The translations under genes were made by a program, and so were the position numbers. From UBA6168 sp041392505 (GTDB lineage: Bacteria > Bacteroidota > Bacteroidia > Chitinophagales > Saprospiraceae), in the NCBI GenBank assembly GCA_041392505.1, contig JAWKLX010000022.1:75414-139413 (forward strand): 64,000 nucleotides of DNA, read 5' to 3'. Within the stretch, counting starts at the first letter, position 1. The number at the start of each line of letters is the position of its first letter. The notes under the pieces were generated by a model. The model did no database searches. It saw only the letters and a list, made by a program, of their open reading frames with translations, and was not told the DNA's origin. This document shows positions 50,051-61,256 of the stretch, piece by piece.

Positions 50051-52435
50051 ATGCGAAATAAATTTAAAAACACCCCAGCGTTTAGAAAATTAAAAAGCCT
50101 GTCCTTTTATTTAAAATTTTTGCTTTTAATTAATATCGTAGCCTATTCATTTTCAATAAGTTGTTTTGCCCAGAACAACTCTTTCCAAGTAGTATTGGAT
50201 TCTTTGAATTTCAATATGCAAGACATTGCTGTCAATGAGGATGGAAAGAGCATTCTTCTGATGAGAAAATACCCTAATACGGTTGCGACAGGTTGCTATC
50301 TCATTCCGGTTAAAGAAAACGGAGGTATGGTTGAAGGAATAGAAATATCATTTCTGCCTTTATATATAATCCGCTCGTTATACCGAAAGGATAGGGTGGT
50401 TTTTATCGCATATGGAGTGCCTTATCTAATTAATAATTTAATCCAAGAAGGCAGGTCGATCATTTTCAATTATGATTTAGCCTCAAATACTACTTGGTCC
50501 AAATATCTCAATGGTAGGTTCAGGCAAAATAAATGCTCATTGGACAAAAATGGGAATACATACATTGCCAATACACCTCACGATAATTTTCATAAAATTT
50601 GGTATGACAGCCTTACCTCTGTTTTGGAGTTGTTCAAACTAGATGAGACTGGGAACATGTTATGGAAAAAAGGGTTATTGCTACAGGATTCGTTCCTTAC
50701 TGAATTTCCAACTGTATTAATCTTGGATATGGACTTAGATGAAGATGCTAATATTTATGTGCTTGGCTTGTGCGGAAGCCTTTCTGATCCAGACAATCCG
50801 CTGACTCCTTACATTATTAAATTCGATTCTACCGGACACCCCTTATTGCTAAAAACGGTAATCGTAGAAGATCAATATTTCAACGAGATAGAAATAACAT
50901 CCACTGGTGTAATGTTACTGAGCCATGCCCCCAATAACCCAACATTATACAACTCTAAAGTGTATCACGACAAATATGCAAAACTCATCAAACTGGATCA
51001 TGACCTGAACTTTATCTGGGGCAAGAAGTACTCTGGGGAAAATTTCCCCTATTATTCGACAGGCATCAAAGAAAAGCCCAATGGCAACCTGTTGATGACC
51101 CATTCCACTTTTGGGGCTTTCCCCGCGGTGGTAACGGAAATGGATACCGAAGGGAATATCCTGACGCAAAAGGGCTACCCCAATTATGAGCCGCAGATCG
51201 CCGCATTAAACGATGGCTCTTTCCTAATGACATCCAGATTGAATTACAATGCTGCCGGGGAGACCTTTTACCAACCCGTCATTGCCAAGACGGATTCCAA
51301 TGGGGATATCGAAGGCTGTGAGACCTACGCCACTTGCATCATGGCCGAAGACTATACAGTTGGATTCGGGACGTTTTATTACGATACGGTCAGCATCCCC
51401 GACCTGGAAGATTTTGATACGATCGTTCAACCTGTGGAATTCTCTTTCTCCGAAGGCTGCAACTTCCCCCCCGCCCCCGTCCCCAATTTCCTCTTCCCCG
51501 ACACCCTCTGCCTCGCCGACTCGGCCCGTACCACCGACACCCACAACCGCCTCGCCAATGCGTTCGAGTGGCACCTCTCTGGGCCGGGCGTGGACAGTAT
51601 GAATACCGACTCGTTCGATTTTGCCTTCCGTTTTTCCGTTGCGGGGGAGTATAATTTAAAGCACACGGTGTGGGTGCTGGGCTGCGCCTATGAGGCTGAA
51701 AAAACAATCACCGTCCTGCCGGAACTGGAGATCAACATCACGCCTGAAACCATCTGCCCGGATGGGCCACAGGAGCTGAGCGTTTTTTCTGCCCGCATTT
51801 TAAGGGAATACATTTGGGCGGACGGCAGTACCAACCAGATGCTGCTCATCGATACGGCGGGCGTTTATTCCGTGCAGGCCAGCGACGGCTTTTGCACGGC
51901 TTCGGATACCCTCGCTGTAATATTTTTGGAAGATATAATTGGGAATTCAAACCCCATCGAAACCCCTGCCGATACAACGGTCTGCGAGATTAACCTGCCT
52001 TATTTTTTAAAAATAAAAAGTGTTTTTTCGGAAGTGTATTTTGTGAACAACGACAGCGTATTTAACGGTGAATATATTTTAAATAAAAGCGGCGCTTATT
52101 TAATTTCCACAGAAATAGACGGCTGTTATTTTTCAAAAACATTTAATTTAAAAACGAGCGAATGCGTCCCGCAGATATTTTTCCCAAATATATTCAGCCC
52201 GAACAGCGACGGCATCAACGACGAATTTTTCCCGCAGGGCAATGACTTTGAAATTGTTTTCCTAAAAGTGTTCGACCGTTGGGGCGGGCTCCGCTATGAC
52301 GGTGCCGGAATCAATGCCAAATGGTCGCCGGGAAAGGAAGTGGCGGAGGGCGCTTATGTCTATTTGCTGAAATACAAAAATGTGTTGACGGGCGAAACGG
52401 CACAGGCATCTGGCGAGGTGGTGCTGGTGCGGTGA
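50051..52435 (+). CDS. large secreted protein with gliding-associated C-terminal (type IX) domain, paralogue 1
   Basis: 794 residues from the ATG at 50051 (the frame opens earlier at 50009). Signal peptide with LKFLLLINIVAYSFSISCFAQ. Residues about 30-450 are beta-propeller-like with repeats such as NGNLLMTHSTFGAF and KGYPNYEPQIAALNDGSFLMTSR. From about residue 460 comes a tandem of Ig/PKD-like modules (FSEGCNFPPAPVP, ITVLPELEINITPETICPDGP). The last 85 residues are a CHU_C/gliding motility-associated domain (FFPNIFSPNSDGINDEF, IFDRWGG-like VFDRWGG, YVYLLKYKN), a type B sorting signal for the type IX system. Surface attached or released. Strongly similar to the paralogue at 53586, notably in the C-terminal half. 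Confidence 0.88.
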   Translation: MRNKFKNTPAFRKLKSLSFYLKFLLLINIVAYSFSISCFAQNNSFQVVLDSLNFNMQDIAVNEDGKSILLMRKYPNTVATGCYLIPVKENGGMVEGIEISFLPLYIIRSLYRKDRVVFIAYGVPYLINNLIQEGRSIIFNYDLASNTTWSKYLNGRFRQNKCSLDKNGNTYIANTPHDNFHKIWYDSLTSVLELFKLDETGNMLWKKGLLLQDSFLTEFPTVLILDMDLDEDANIYVLGLCGSLSDPDNPLTPYIIKFDSTGHPLLLKTVIVEDQYFNEIEITSTGVMLLSHAPNNPTLYNSKVYHDKYAKLIKLDHDLNFIWGKKYSGENFPYYSTGIKEKPNGNLLMTHSTFGAFPAVVTEMDTEGNILTQKGYPNYEPQIAALNDGSFLMTSRLNYNAAGETFYQPVIAKTDSNGDIEGCETYATCIMAEDYTVGFGTFYYDTVSIPDLEDFDTIVQPVEFSFSEGCNFPPAPVPNFLFPDTLCLADSARTTDTHNRLANAFEWHLSGPGVDSMNTDSFDFAFRFSVAGEYNLKHTVWVLGCAYEAEKTITVLPELEINITPETICPDGPQELSVFSARILREYIWADGSTNQMLLIDTAGVYSVQASDGFCTASDTLAVIFLEDIIGNSNPIETPADTTVCEINLPYFLKIKSVFSEVYFVNNDSVFNGEYILNKSGAYLISTEIDGCYFSKTFNLKTSECVPQIFFPNIFSPNSDGINDEFFPQGNDFEIVFLKVFDRWGGLRYDGAGINAKWSPGKEVAEGAYVYLLKYKNVLTGETAQASGEVVLVR

Positions 52436-52694
52436 GGTGGGTTATGGGGCGTGATTGATGGGAAAAAACACCTAACATTTTTATTTCATGCGAAACCCCC
52501 TTACTTTAGCTACATATTATTTTTAACTTCAACGTTACCCCCCCCAAAGCTCTTGGACAATGACCATGAAAAACCCAAAATACGGGCTCGCTCTAAAACG
52601 GTTAGTTTTAAAAACACTCTTTGGCCCCGGTTTTTAAGCGCTTTTTGGTTCTAGCTCCCTCGTTTTGATCGGTTACGTTAAAAACTTTTCAGAC

Positions 52695-53418
52695 ATGAAA
52701 AACAGAAATTTCCCCCCCCCCGCTGCACTTACTGGCATTGATTGCCTGCTTCTTTTTGGTCTTTGGCTGTTCCCCGGATGAGCTTGTCTCAATGCCGGAG
52801 GATGGGCCGGTTCCGCCCTTGGCTATTATTGCGGATGATGGGCCGCAAGAAGACGACTCCATCAATTGGTGCGATTGTGAATATGAGATCATCAGCGTCA
52901 CACTGCTCACGCCTCCTCCAACAACCGGACAAGGGGATCATTTGGAGACAAGCCTATTTACTTCTAAAACCTGCCCGAACGGGGACCGCGATTTTTCCGT
53001 CCAGCTTGGGGGCACATGTACGTTACAACCTTTTCCCGCAACTGACTTTTTCTCAGGATATACTACTAACGGCTTCGTGCCTTACAACTGCCGCGTCCCC
53101 CGATTTGACGGTCCAAATGCGGTTCTTATTAACTTTAACAATTGGCTTCTTGGGGACTGTACCGACGAAACGGATAATGTTACTCTTTTTGGTGAAATAA
53201 GTTTAAGGGTCAGGTGTACCGATCGGGCAAATCCATCAGAATCGTGCGGAGGTTCAGGCATGACGCACTACAGCAACATATTTACCGGCCAGTTTATCGG
53301 GGATGATTTTGCATTTGGCACCCCTATCATTTATATGGGTGCTACCGGACTAAACAGTTCTGGCAACCCAATCTATACTGGTGGCTGCGGTTGTGAGGTA
53401 AAAATCGGGAGTTCATAA
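52695..53418 (+). CDS. secreted lipoprotein with poly-C tract near its start
   Basis: The open frame begins at 52738 (226 residues) but a better protein starts at the ATG at 52695 if one C is removed from the ten-C run 52712-52721: it then reads MKNRNFPPPLHLLAL followed by IACFFLVFGC, a full lipoprotein signal. The mature protein is Cys-rich (WCDCEYEI, SKTCPNGDRDF, GGTCTL, NCRVPRF, GDCTDETD, RVRCTDR, ESCGGSG, GGCGCEVK), implying several disulfides and an extracytoplasmic site. No family recognised. It sits between the two type IX paralogues, on the same strand, and may be part of the same surface cluster. The C run could be a phase-variable switch or a sequence error. Confidence 0.75.
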
Positions 53419-53585
53419 TATTCCTGTTACTCATCAGTTAGCATGTCTGGCCATAAAACTGGCCAGATGTGCTTTTTTACCGAACTTTCTCCTAACACTT
53501 ATCCAAAAAAACAACTTCAGGCACAATGGCAAAATACGACGCTGTCCACTCAATTTTTTCGCCAGATCATTTTTTTCGCAGATTG

Positions 53586-55952
53586 ATGTTCTTGACAAAA
53601 CAAGTACGCATCCCCCTCCTGTTTTTGACATGGGTGCAATTTTTCCACGCTTGGGATGCCCACTGCCAACCATCGTACCAAATGACCATGGATTCAGTTG
53701 GCCCTTTTTTGGACGATGTTATGGTAAACGAAAGCGACGAGATGGCACTCCTTCTGCGCAGTAAAAACCCGGTCCTCTGGCCCCAGTCAACCCTGACCAG
53801 CTACGTACTGCCTTTTAATGGTTCTGCAAATACTGCCATTGGCTTCGAGGTCAGCTTTCAGCCCAGTTGGCCAGAAAAGTTTTCCTCATCTCGTTATGAG
53901 TCAGACAAGGCGCTTTTTGTTTATGAAGTTCAGGGCATTTTCCCCGATGGCCTAAGCGGGGTAGTTTGCATGGATATGTCAACAGGGACTGGATGGGCGA
54001 AGCGGCAGCCGTGGCAGACCTCTGACCCCGCAGAAGCCGTTTTTGACCCGTCCGGCAATGTGCTTGCCCTTTTTGTGGTGAACAATTATATATCACCACT
54101 ATATAACTATCCAGACTCCATGACTCTGGGGCTGTACACTTTAGGGCCAGATGGGACAGAGCTGTCCAAACGGGGCTTCCGCCTCATCCCGCCCCCGGGC
54201 TATGGGCATACCCTTGCCTACCAGCGCAGTATCTTTTTTGACGGGGAGGGCAATGCCTACCTGTTGGGGTATTTCACCAACTTCGGTCTCGGTGATATGA
54301 GCACGATGCCCTATATCGCCAAGTTCGACAGCCTTTGGAATCCCCTTGTCCTGAAAACCATTATCCCCGATGGTAAGGACGCCTTCAATGAGATGATCTT
54401 TACCGATGATGGGCCGCTCATATTGAACTATGCCCCGAACAATTATACGTTCCTCAATAATTTCAAGTACATCAAAGACAAAAACGCAAAGGTTATCCAG
54501 TTCGACAAGGATCTGAACCCGATCTGGGCAAAGGAATATTTTGGGGAAAACTACCCCTACAGTTTTGCCGGGATCAAGGTCAATCCGAACGGCAGTGGCA
54601 ACCTGCTGATGACCCACGTTACGTTTGGGGCATTCCCCATGGTACTGACCGAACTGGACAGCGGGGGCAGCATCCTCTCCCAAAAGGGCTATGCCAACTA
54701 CCAGCCTCAGATCGACCTGCTCAGTGACGGCTCCCTGCTCATGGGCTCCGCCCGCAACTTCAATTCCGACGGCAGCACGGACGTCCAGCCCGTGATCGCC
54801 AAAACGGATGCACAGGGGGACATAGAGGGCTGTACCACCTACCCCACTTGCCTGGATGTAAAGGACTGGGTACCCGAATTCGACACTTTTGGTGTAGAGC
54901 CTTACGACAGTATAGTGAGCCTCATTGATCTGGATTTTGAGGTTACCCCTGTAAGTTTCTCCTTCTCCGAAGGCTGCAACTTCCCCCCTGCACCCGTCCC
55001 CGATTTCCACTTCCCCGACACCCTCTGCCTTGCCGATTCGGCCCGCACCACCGATACCCACAACCGCCTCGCCAATGCGTTCGAGTGGCACCTCACCGGG
55101 CCGGGCGTTGACAGCATCAATACCGACTCGTTCGATTTTTCCTTCCGTTTTTCCGCTGCGGGGGAGTATAATTTAAAGCACACGGTATGGGTGCTGGGCT
55201 GCGCCTACGAGTTTGAAAAAACAATTACCGTGCTTCCCGAACTGGAAATAAACATCACGCCAGAAACCATCTGCCCGGACGGGCCGCAGGAGCTGACCGT
55301 TTTTTCCGCCCGCATTTTAAGGGAATATATTTGGGTGGATGGCAGCACCGGCCACTCGCTGACTATCGATACAGCAGGCGTTTATTCCGTGCGGGCCAGC
55401 GACGGCTTTTGCACGGCTTCGGATACGGCGGCGATTCTTTTTTTGGAAGATATAATTGGGAATTCAAACCCCATCGAAACCCCTGCCGATACAACGGTCT
55501 GCGAGATTAATCTGCCTTATTTATTGAAAATAAAAAGTGGTTTTATAGATGTATTTTCAATAAATAATGACAGCGTATTTAACGGTGAATATATTTTAGA
55601 TAAAAGCGGCGCTTATTTAATTTCCACGGAAATAGACGGCTGTTATTTTTCAAAAACATTTAATTTAAAAACGAGCGGCTGTGTCCCGCAGATATTTTTC
55701 CCAAATATATTCAGCCCGAACAGCGACGGCATCAACGACGAGTTTTTCCCGCAGGGCAATGACTTTGAAATTGTTTCTTTAAAAATATTCGACCGTTGGG
55801 GCGGGCTGCGCTATGACGGTGCCGGAATCAATGCCAAATGGTCGCCGGGAAAAGAAGTGGCCGAGGGCGCTTATGTCTATTTGCTGGAATACAAAAATGT
55901 GCTGACGGGCGAAACGGGGCAGGCATCGGGCGAGGTGGTGCTGATCCGATAA
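53586..55952 (+). CDS. large secreted protein with gliding-associated C-terminal (type IX) domain, paralogue 2
   Basis: 788 residues from the ATG at 53586, giving the signal peptide IPLLFLTWVQFFHAWDAHCQ; an open extension to 53526 is less likely. Organisation matches paralogue 1: a propeller-like N-terminal part (NLLMTHVTFGAFPMVLTELD, KGYANYQPQIDLLSDGSLLMG), an Ig/PKD-like middle (SFSEGCNFPPAPVPDF, CLADSARTTDTHNRLANAF) and the terminal CHU_C domain (FFPNIFSPNSDGINDEF, KIFDRWGG). Residues from about 475 to the end are almost identical to paralogue 1, whereas the N-terminal parts share only family-level similarity. Exported by type IX secretion. The pair suggests duplication followed by gene conversion of the C-terminal half. 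Confidence 0.88.
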   Translation: MFLTKQVRIPLLFLTWVQFFHAWDAHCQPSYQMTMDSVGPFLDDVMVNESDEMALLLRSKNPVLWPQSTLTSYVLPFNGSANTAIGFEVSFQPSWPEKFSSSRYESDKALFVYEVQGIFPDGLSGVVCMDMSTGTGWAKRQPWQTSDPAEAVFDPSGNVLALFVVNNYISPLYNYPDSMTLGLYTLGPDGTELSKRGFRLIPPPGYGHTLAYQRSIFFDGEGNAYLLGYFTNFGLGDMSTMPYIAKFDSLWNPLVLKTIIPDGKDAFNEMIFTDDGPLILNYAPNNYTFLNNFKYIKDKNAKVIQFDKDLNPIWAKEYFGENYPYSFAGIKVNPNGSGNLLMTHVTFGAFPMVLTELDSGGSILSQKGYANYQPQIDLLSDGSLLMGSARNFNSDGSTDVQPVIAKTDAQGDIEGCTTYPTCLDVKDWVPEFDTFGVEPYDSIVSLIDLDFEVTPVSFSFSEGCNFPPAPVPDFHFPDTLCLADSARTTDTHNRLANAFEWHLTGPGVDSINTDSFDFSFRFSAAGEYNLKHTVWVLGCAYEFEKTITVLPELEINITPETICPDGPQELTVFSARILREYIWVDGSTGHSLTIDTAGVYSVRASDGFCTASDTAAILFLEDIIGNSNPIETPADTTVCEINLPYLLKIKSGFIDVFSINNDSVFNGEYILDKSGAYLISTEIDGCYFSKTFNLKTSGCVPQIFFPNIFSPNSDGINDEFFPQGNDFEIVSLKIFDRWGGLRYDGAGINAKWSPGKEVAEGAYVYLLEYKNVLTGETGQASGEVVLIR

Positions 55953-56180
55953 CTTATGCAACCCTTCCTGCCCGAACCCATCCTTATCAAAACCCCGACA
56001 TTCTACACCAATATTTAACTTTTCCGCAACTAAGCTCCCCGATCCGGCGTTTGGAATGCGTCCAATTTCACTTAGTTTTGGAATTCAATTTTGCAAAGAA
56101 CAGTGGAGAGAAATTTGCTCCTCCAATATCGGATGGCAAAAAACCATTTAGCCATTCAAACCATGTAACCAGTAAACGTT

Positions 56181-59100
56181 ATGGCGCAGATCAAAGATAA
56201 TTACCAATTGCTCATCGAGAAGCTCGACCAGTTCATCCGAAAGTACTATGTAAACCAGCTGATCCGGGGTAGCCTTTACACCCTGGCCCTGATGTTGGTG
56301 CTCTTCCTGGGTCTCAATTTTTTGGAGTACCATTATTATTTCAAACCGGGCGTGCGGCTGGGTCTGTTCTGGTCATTTGTCGGCGTTTCGGGCGTGGCTT
56401 TGACGGGCTGGGTGTTGATCCCGCTGATGCATTATTTTCGGTTGGGACAGCTCATTTCCCATGAAAAAGCAGCTTCGATTATTGGTGACCATTTTACCGA
56501 TGTAAAAGATAAGTTGTTGAACGTGTTGCAGTTGCGGCATCAGGCCGACACCGCACTGAGCCGGGATCTGATCTTGGCGAGTATCAACCAGAAGTCGGAG
56601 GAGATCAAGCCGGTTCCTTTCAAATCGGCCATCGACCTCTCGCAAAACCGCCGCTATATGCGGTACGTTCTGCCTCCACTACTGCTATTGATCGTTTTGT
56701 TGTTTGCTGCACCGAGTTTGATCACGGACAGTACCAAACGGTTGGTGAAATACAACAGCGAGTTCGAGCGGCCAGCGCCTTTTACCTTTATTTTAAATGA
56801 AGAAAACCCAGAAGTGATCCAGTACGGCGAGTACCCATTGACGGTGAAAGTGGAGGGTGAAGTGTTGCCCAACGAGGTGTTCATCAATGTAGATAATATC
56901 CAGTACCGCTTGCAGAAAGAGGACAATAGTACTTTCAGTTATCATTTTAGTAATGTGGCGAAGGACACGGATTTCAAGCTGTTTTCCAGCGGAGTCGAAT
57001 CGAGGGACTACACCTTGGCTGTTTTGAAAAAACCAAATATCACGGGGTTTGAGGTGAAATTAAATTACCCGGACTATACTGGCCGCCGCGACGAAGCGCT
57101 GAAGAGCATCGGGGATTTGGTGGTGCCCATTGGGACAAATATTGATTGGGTGTTTAATTCTGAAAACACCGACAACATCGCCATCCGTTTTTCCAATAAA
57201 GGGGAAGCCATTGATACCAAGCGTTTTTCTGACGAACTATTTACCTACAAAAAAAGGGCGTTGCAGGACGAAAGCTACCGCCTGTACATCTCCAATGCGG
57301 CCCTCCCTAATGCGGATTCTGTTACCTACTCCATTTCCGTTGTGCCCGATCTGTACCCGACCATCGCTACGGAAGAATTTCCCGACAGCCTGAACAAAAA
57401 AGTGATCTACTTTGTCGGGGAGGCAACGGACGACTATGGCCTGTTGAGCCTTTCCTTTAATTACCGAGTAAAAAAAGGAGGCAAAGAAGGGGAATTGCAG
57501 ACGATGAAATTACCCAAATCGGCTGGCCGAAGTGCCCAGTTCAACCATATTTGGGATATGACCGAGCTGGCGCTCGAACCAGGTGATGAAGTGGTTTATT
57601 ACTTTGAAGTTTTTGATAACGATGGTGTGAACGGTAGCAAATCGTCCCGTACCAACCTGAAAATTTTCTCTATGCCGACGAAGGAGGAAATTGAACAGAT
57701 GGAAGAAAACAACGACCAAGAGATCAAAGAAAACCTGAAAAAGTCGCTCGAAGAAAGCAAGAAGATTCAGGAGGATATGAAGAAGCTGCGGGAGAAAGTT
57801 TTGCAGGAAAAAGACCTCGACTGGCAGACCCGCAAGGAATTGGAAAAACTGCTCGATCGTCAGAAAGAATTGGAAAAGCAGATCGAAGAGGCCAAAAAAG
57901 CATTGGAGGAGAATAGGAAAAACGAGGAGGAGTTCAACCAAAATGAAGAGAAGCAGGAGAAGCTCGAAAAGATGGACGAGATGATGGAAGACGTCATGAG
58001 CGACGAAATGCGGGACCTCATGCAGATGATCGAAGAGCTATTGCAGGAGATGCAAAAAGACGAAGCCCTCGAGATGATGGAAGAAATGGAGCAAAAAGAC
58101 GAGCAGGTGGAAAAATCGCTCGATCGCATGCTCGAAATGTACAAGCAGCTCGAACTTGAATTTGAGATGGAAAAAGCCATCGAAAAATTGGAAGAGTTGG
58201 CCAAAGAGCAAGACCAGTTGGCTGAAGAAACGGAGAAAACCGACCAAGAAAACGAGCAGAAGAAGGATGAGCAGATGAGCGAACAGGAAAAACAGGAGCA
58301 ACAGGAAAAGCAGGACGAGTTGGAAAAGAAGCAGGATGAACTCAACAAGGAGTTTGAAAAGCTGGAGGAAAAAATGGATGAAATCCAGAAAAAGAATGAA
58401 GAATTGGAGAAGAAGAAAGATATTGACGAAATGAAAGAGGAACGGGAAGATGTGAAAGAGGACATGCAGGATAGCAAGGAGAACCTGGAAAAAAAGGACA
58501 ACAAAAAGGCCAGCCGCAAGCAAAAAAGTGCTGCCCAAAAAATGCGACAGATGGCGAACCAAATGCAGTCGTCCATGGAGCAGCAGGAAATGGAGCAGAT
58601 GGAGGAAGACATGGAAGCCTTGCGCCAGTTGCTCGAAAACATCGTAACCCTTTCCTTCGACGAGGAACGCCTGATGGACGATTTCACGCCGACTGATGTG
58701 AACACTCCCCGTTACGTGGCCCTCACCCAGGAACAAAAGAAAATTCAGGATGATTTTAAAATAGTGGAAGACAGCCTTTATGCACTGGCCAAACGGGTGG
58801 TGCAGATCGAAAGTTTTATCACAGAAAAGGTCGGCGACATCAAAGGCAATATGCGCAAAGGGCTCGACCATTTGGAAGAGCGCCAAAAGCCACAGGCCCA
58901 AGAGCAACAGCAACGGGCCATGACCAATCTCAACGACCTCGCCCTGATGCTTAGTGAAGTGATGCAGCAAATGCAGATGCAGATGTCGAGCATGATGCCT
59001 GGCAGTCAGCAGTGCAGCAGCTTCGGCAACAACCCCAATGGCGATAGTGGTAAAAAACCCCGGCGACAAAATGTCGGAAGGACAAAAGGGGCTGAACGAA

Positions 59101-59572
59101 GGCATGCAAAAAATGATGCAAGGCATGCAAGAAGGTGGTGGCGACCCGACCTGTAAAAGGAGTTTGCGGAAATGGCAGCCCGTCAGCCCTTCGTAAAAAG
59201 TTGGCGGAGAAGGCCAAAGAGCAGCGGGAAAAAGGTGGCGGCGGCAACAAAGAATTAGGAGGAGCTAATGGAGCAAATGAACAAAACGGAAATTGACCTC
59301 GTCAATAAACGCCTCTCCAATGAAATGATGAAGCGCCAACAAGACATGTGACCGCCTCCTCAAAAGACACGAAAAAGCCGAGCGGGAACGGGAATGGGAC
59401 AACAAGCGCAAATCAGAAACAGCCCAAGACTGAACGCAAAATGCCGCCAAGCTTGGAGGAATACATCAAAAAACGGGAAGCTGAAATCGACCAGTTCAAG
59501 TCAGTCAACCCAGCACTGAAACCTTACTACAAGCAGTTGGTGGAGGAGTATTATAAGTCGTTGAAGCAGTAA
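56181..59572 (+). pseudogene. DUF4175-like membrane protein, 3' part frameshifted
   Basis: The intact part, 56181 to about 59050, encodes two N-terminal transmembrane helices (LYTLALMLVLFLGLNFL, LFWSFVGVSGVALTGWVLI), a third near residue 165 (VLPPLLLLIVLLFAAPSL), a periplasmic Ig-like region (DDYGLLSLSFNYRVKKGG, YYFEVFDNDGVNGS) and a long Glu/Lys/Gln coiled coil. This is the layout of Bacteroidota DUF4175 proteins. From 59052 the frame breaks: removing one A from the six-A run 59052-59057 yields GKNPGDKMSEGQKGLNEGMQ; further shifts lead to KEFAEMAARQ, EIDLVNKRLSNEMMKRQQDM, RLLKRHEKAERERE and finally KMPPSLEEYIKKREAEID to the true stop at 59572. At least four or five indels are needed. A terminator follows. 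Confidence 0.8.
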
Positions 59573-59596
59573 GGAGGAATGGATTTTAACATCCAA

Positions 59597-59632
59597 AAAA
59601 AGGGCTTGACCATGCGGTCAAGCCCTTTTTGT
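59597..59632. terminator. terminator after the DUF4175-like gene
   Basis: Perfect 15-bp arms 59597-59611 and 59616-59630 with loop ATGC and A/T-rich flanks. Its intact structure next to a broken gene suggests that the gene was recently functional. Confidence 0.85.
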
Positions 59633-59749
59633 TTATTCTGAAACCTGATTTTTCAAAAAAACAAGTTTGATGCATGCTTGCAATCGGAGCAACTTGCAAG
59701 GGTTGAGCAGTAAATCTGATATAATATTTGTTTGGTGCGGCGGCTGGCA

Positions 59750-59930
59750 CTTTACTGACGAAAATTGAAAATTAATATTTCTCGTAAATAAACCGGAGGT
59801 TGCAAAACCTCCTCTACATTCGTTTCATGGCTGCAACCCAACGATAGTAAAGGGCCTAGGTAGAGGAGGTTTTGCAACCTCCGGCCTCCTAACAAAAACA
59901 ATTATTAAAAACTTATTTTCGTCAGTAAAG
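59750..59930. mobile_element. nested inverted-repeat element
   Basis: Outer perfect 16-bp inverted repeat (59750-59765 with 59915-59930, CTTTACTGACGAAAAT) encloses an inner perfect 24-bp inverted repeat (59793-59816 with 59861-59884). Each inner arm is itself a small hairpin (GGAGGTTGCAAAACCTCC). The 44-base centre is not coding. A further hairpin CGGATCGCT/AGCGATCCG lies at about 59952-59976. The gap 59573-60040 holds nothing else. Confidence 0.6.
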
Positions 59931-60040
59931 CCCCTAACCCCCTTAGCTCCCGGATCGCTACGAAGCAGCGATCCGGAGATAATGATTTGAGCGCAATCAA
60001 ATTTATTGCTAAGCCATATCTCTCATTAATCAATTTAGCT

Positions 60041-61091
60041 ATGAAAAAGAAACCTACTTCCATCCGCATTCAAATCCCGAACCATGCAGCCAGTCATTCA
60101 GAAAATGCACCCCTTGCCCCGGTGGCCGCTACTGCGACCGCTGCGAAAAGACCGTCGTTGATTTCACCAATCTGAGCGACGGGGAGATCGTGCGCATTTA
60201 CCAAAAAAGACAAGGCCGTTTGTGGCGTTTTTCACAACGACCAATTGAACCGTAGCATGCCATTGCCCATGTCTTTTGAAAAACGAAACAACTGGAAAGC
60301 GGTAGCGGCATTTGCTTCCGCCTTGCTGTTTGGGAATGTGGCAGCCGGGCAATCAGAAGCTATTAATTCGAAAATGACGAAAGAGGAAATGTTCATGCTT
60401 GGTATAAAATTTCAACACGAGGCAATTTTCAAACGATTAAAGGGAAAAGTGACCGATCAAAATGGCGATCCTTTAATTGGTGCTAACATTTCTAATTGAG
60501 CAGGCAAAGGGGCTGTTACCGATATTGATGGAACTTTCAATTTGGAAATTCCACAAAATATAATCTCTCAAAAATTAACCATCTCTTATACTGGTTTTGA
60601 GACGCAGGAAATTCTTTGGAAAAAAAATAAATACAAAAAGGAGGGGTTAGAAATTGTGATGAATGAAGGAACCATCCTCTTACAACAAGTTGTAGTAACA
60701 GAGGCTTAGAATGTAAAGAATATGTATAGTGTTGCTGGTGGCCCCACGTCCGTTTACGAGGATGAGGAAAAAAGTGAAATAGAAAATCCAGAAAAGACTG
60801 GTGAAAAAATGGAAGTTCCACCGGTTTCAATCCTCGAAGTTTTCCCCAACCCCTTCGTCTCCTACATCAACGTCAAAATTGAATTGGAAAAACCCGAAGC
60901 CGGCCTTTTCCACCTCTACAATGGGGCTGGCCAACTGCTATTCGCCGAAACCCGTGAGTTGGCGGCGGGCTTTCAATACGTGCCACTGGATCAATGGTAA
61001 AAACGGTTTGCCGGAAGGGATTTATTTTTTGAGAATATCGGACAGAATTGGGGAAATCAGGACGAAACGGGTGGTGAAAATGCAGCCTTGA
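60041..61091 (+). pseudogene. anti-sigma-like/carboxypeptidase-regulatory protein with type IX tail, degenerate
   Basis: Begins MKKKPTSIRIQIP and, after a frame change, reads PCSQSFRKCTPCPGGRYCDRCEKTVVDFTNLSD, a Cys-rich motif typical of a Bacteroidota family whose members carry a CxxxxxPxxxGxxCxxCxKxVVDFT head. A hydrophobic stretch follows (AVAAFASALLFGNVAAGQ), then a carboxypeptidase-like regulatory domain (GKVTDQNGDPLIGANI, GAVTDIDGTFNLEIPQ, ISYTGFETQEI, VVVTEA) and finally a type A sorting tail (VFPNPFVSYINVKIEL, LPEGIYFLRI, TKRVVKM). The frame is broken by indels near 60080, 60220 and 60995, and by in-frame stops TGA at 60497 and TAG at 60707. So it is not expressed as one protein unless these are errors. 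Confidence 0.7.
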
Positions 61092-61256
61092 AATAATTAA
61101 TTAGTGGTGTTATTGCCGAATATAGTAACGCACCACTAATTCCATATCCAATAGCATTCGTATTCTTTAAAAGGGTTTTTAAAATTGTGTGAATACTTCA
61201 AAAACGACTATCTTGTCCCCTCTAATTGAACAATATTCTATTGAAAACTCTTTTTA

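Noticed and set aside
58038..59126. 362-codon minus-strand frame, very Leu/Phe/His-rich
   Set aside because: It is the antisense shadow of the Glu/Lys/Gln coiled coil of the DUF4175-like protein; Glu/Lys/Gln codons read backwards give Leu/Phe.
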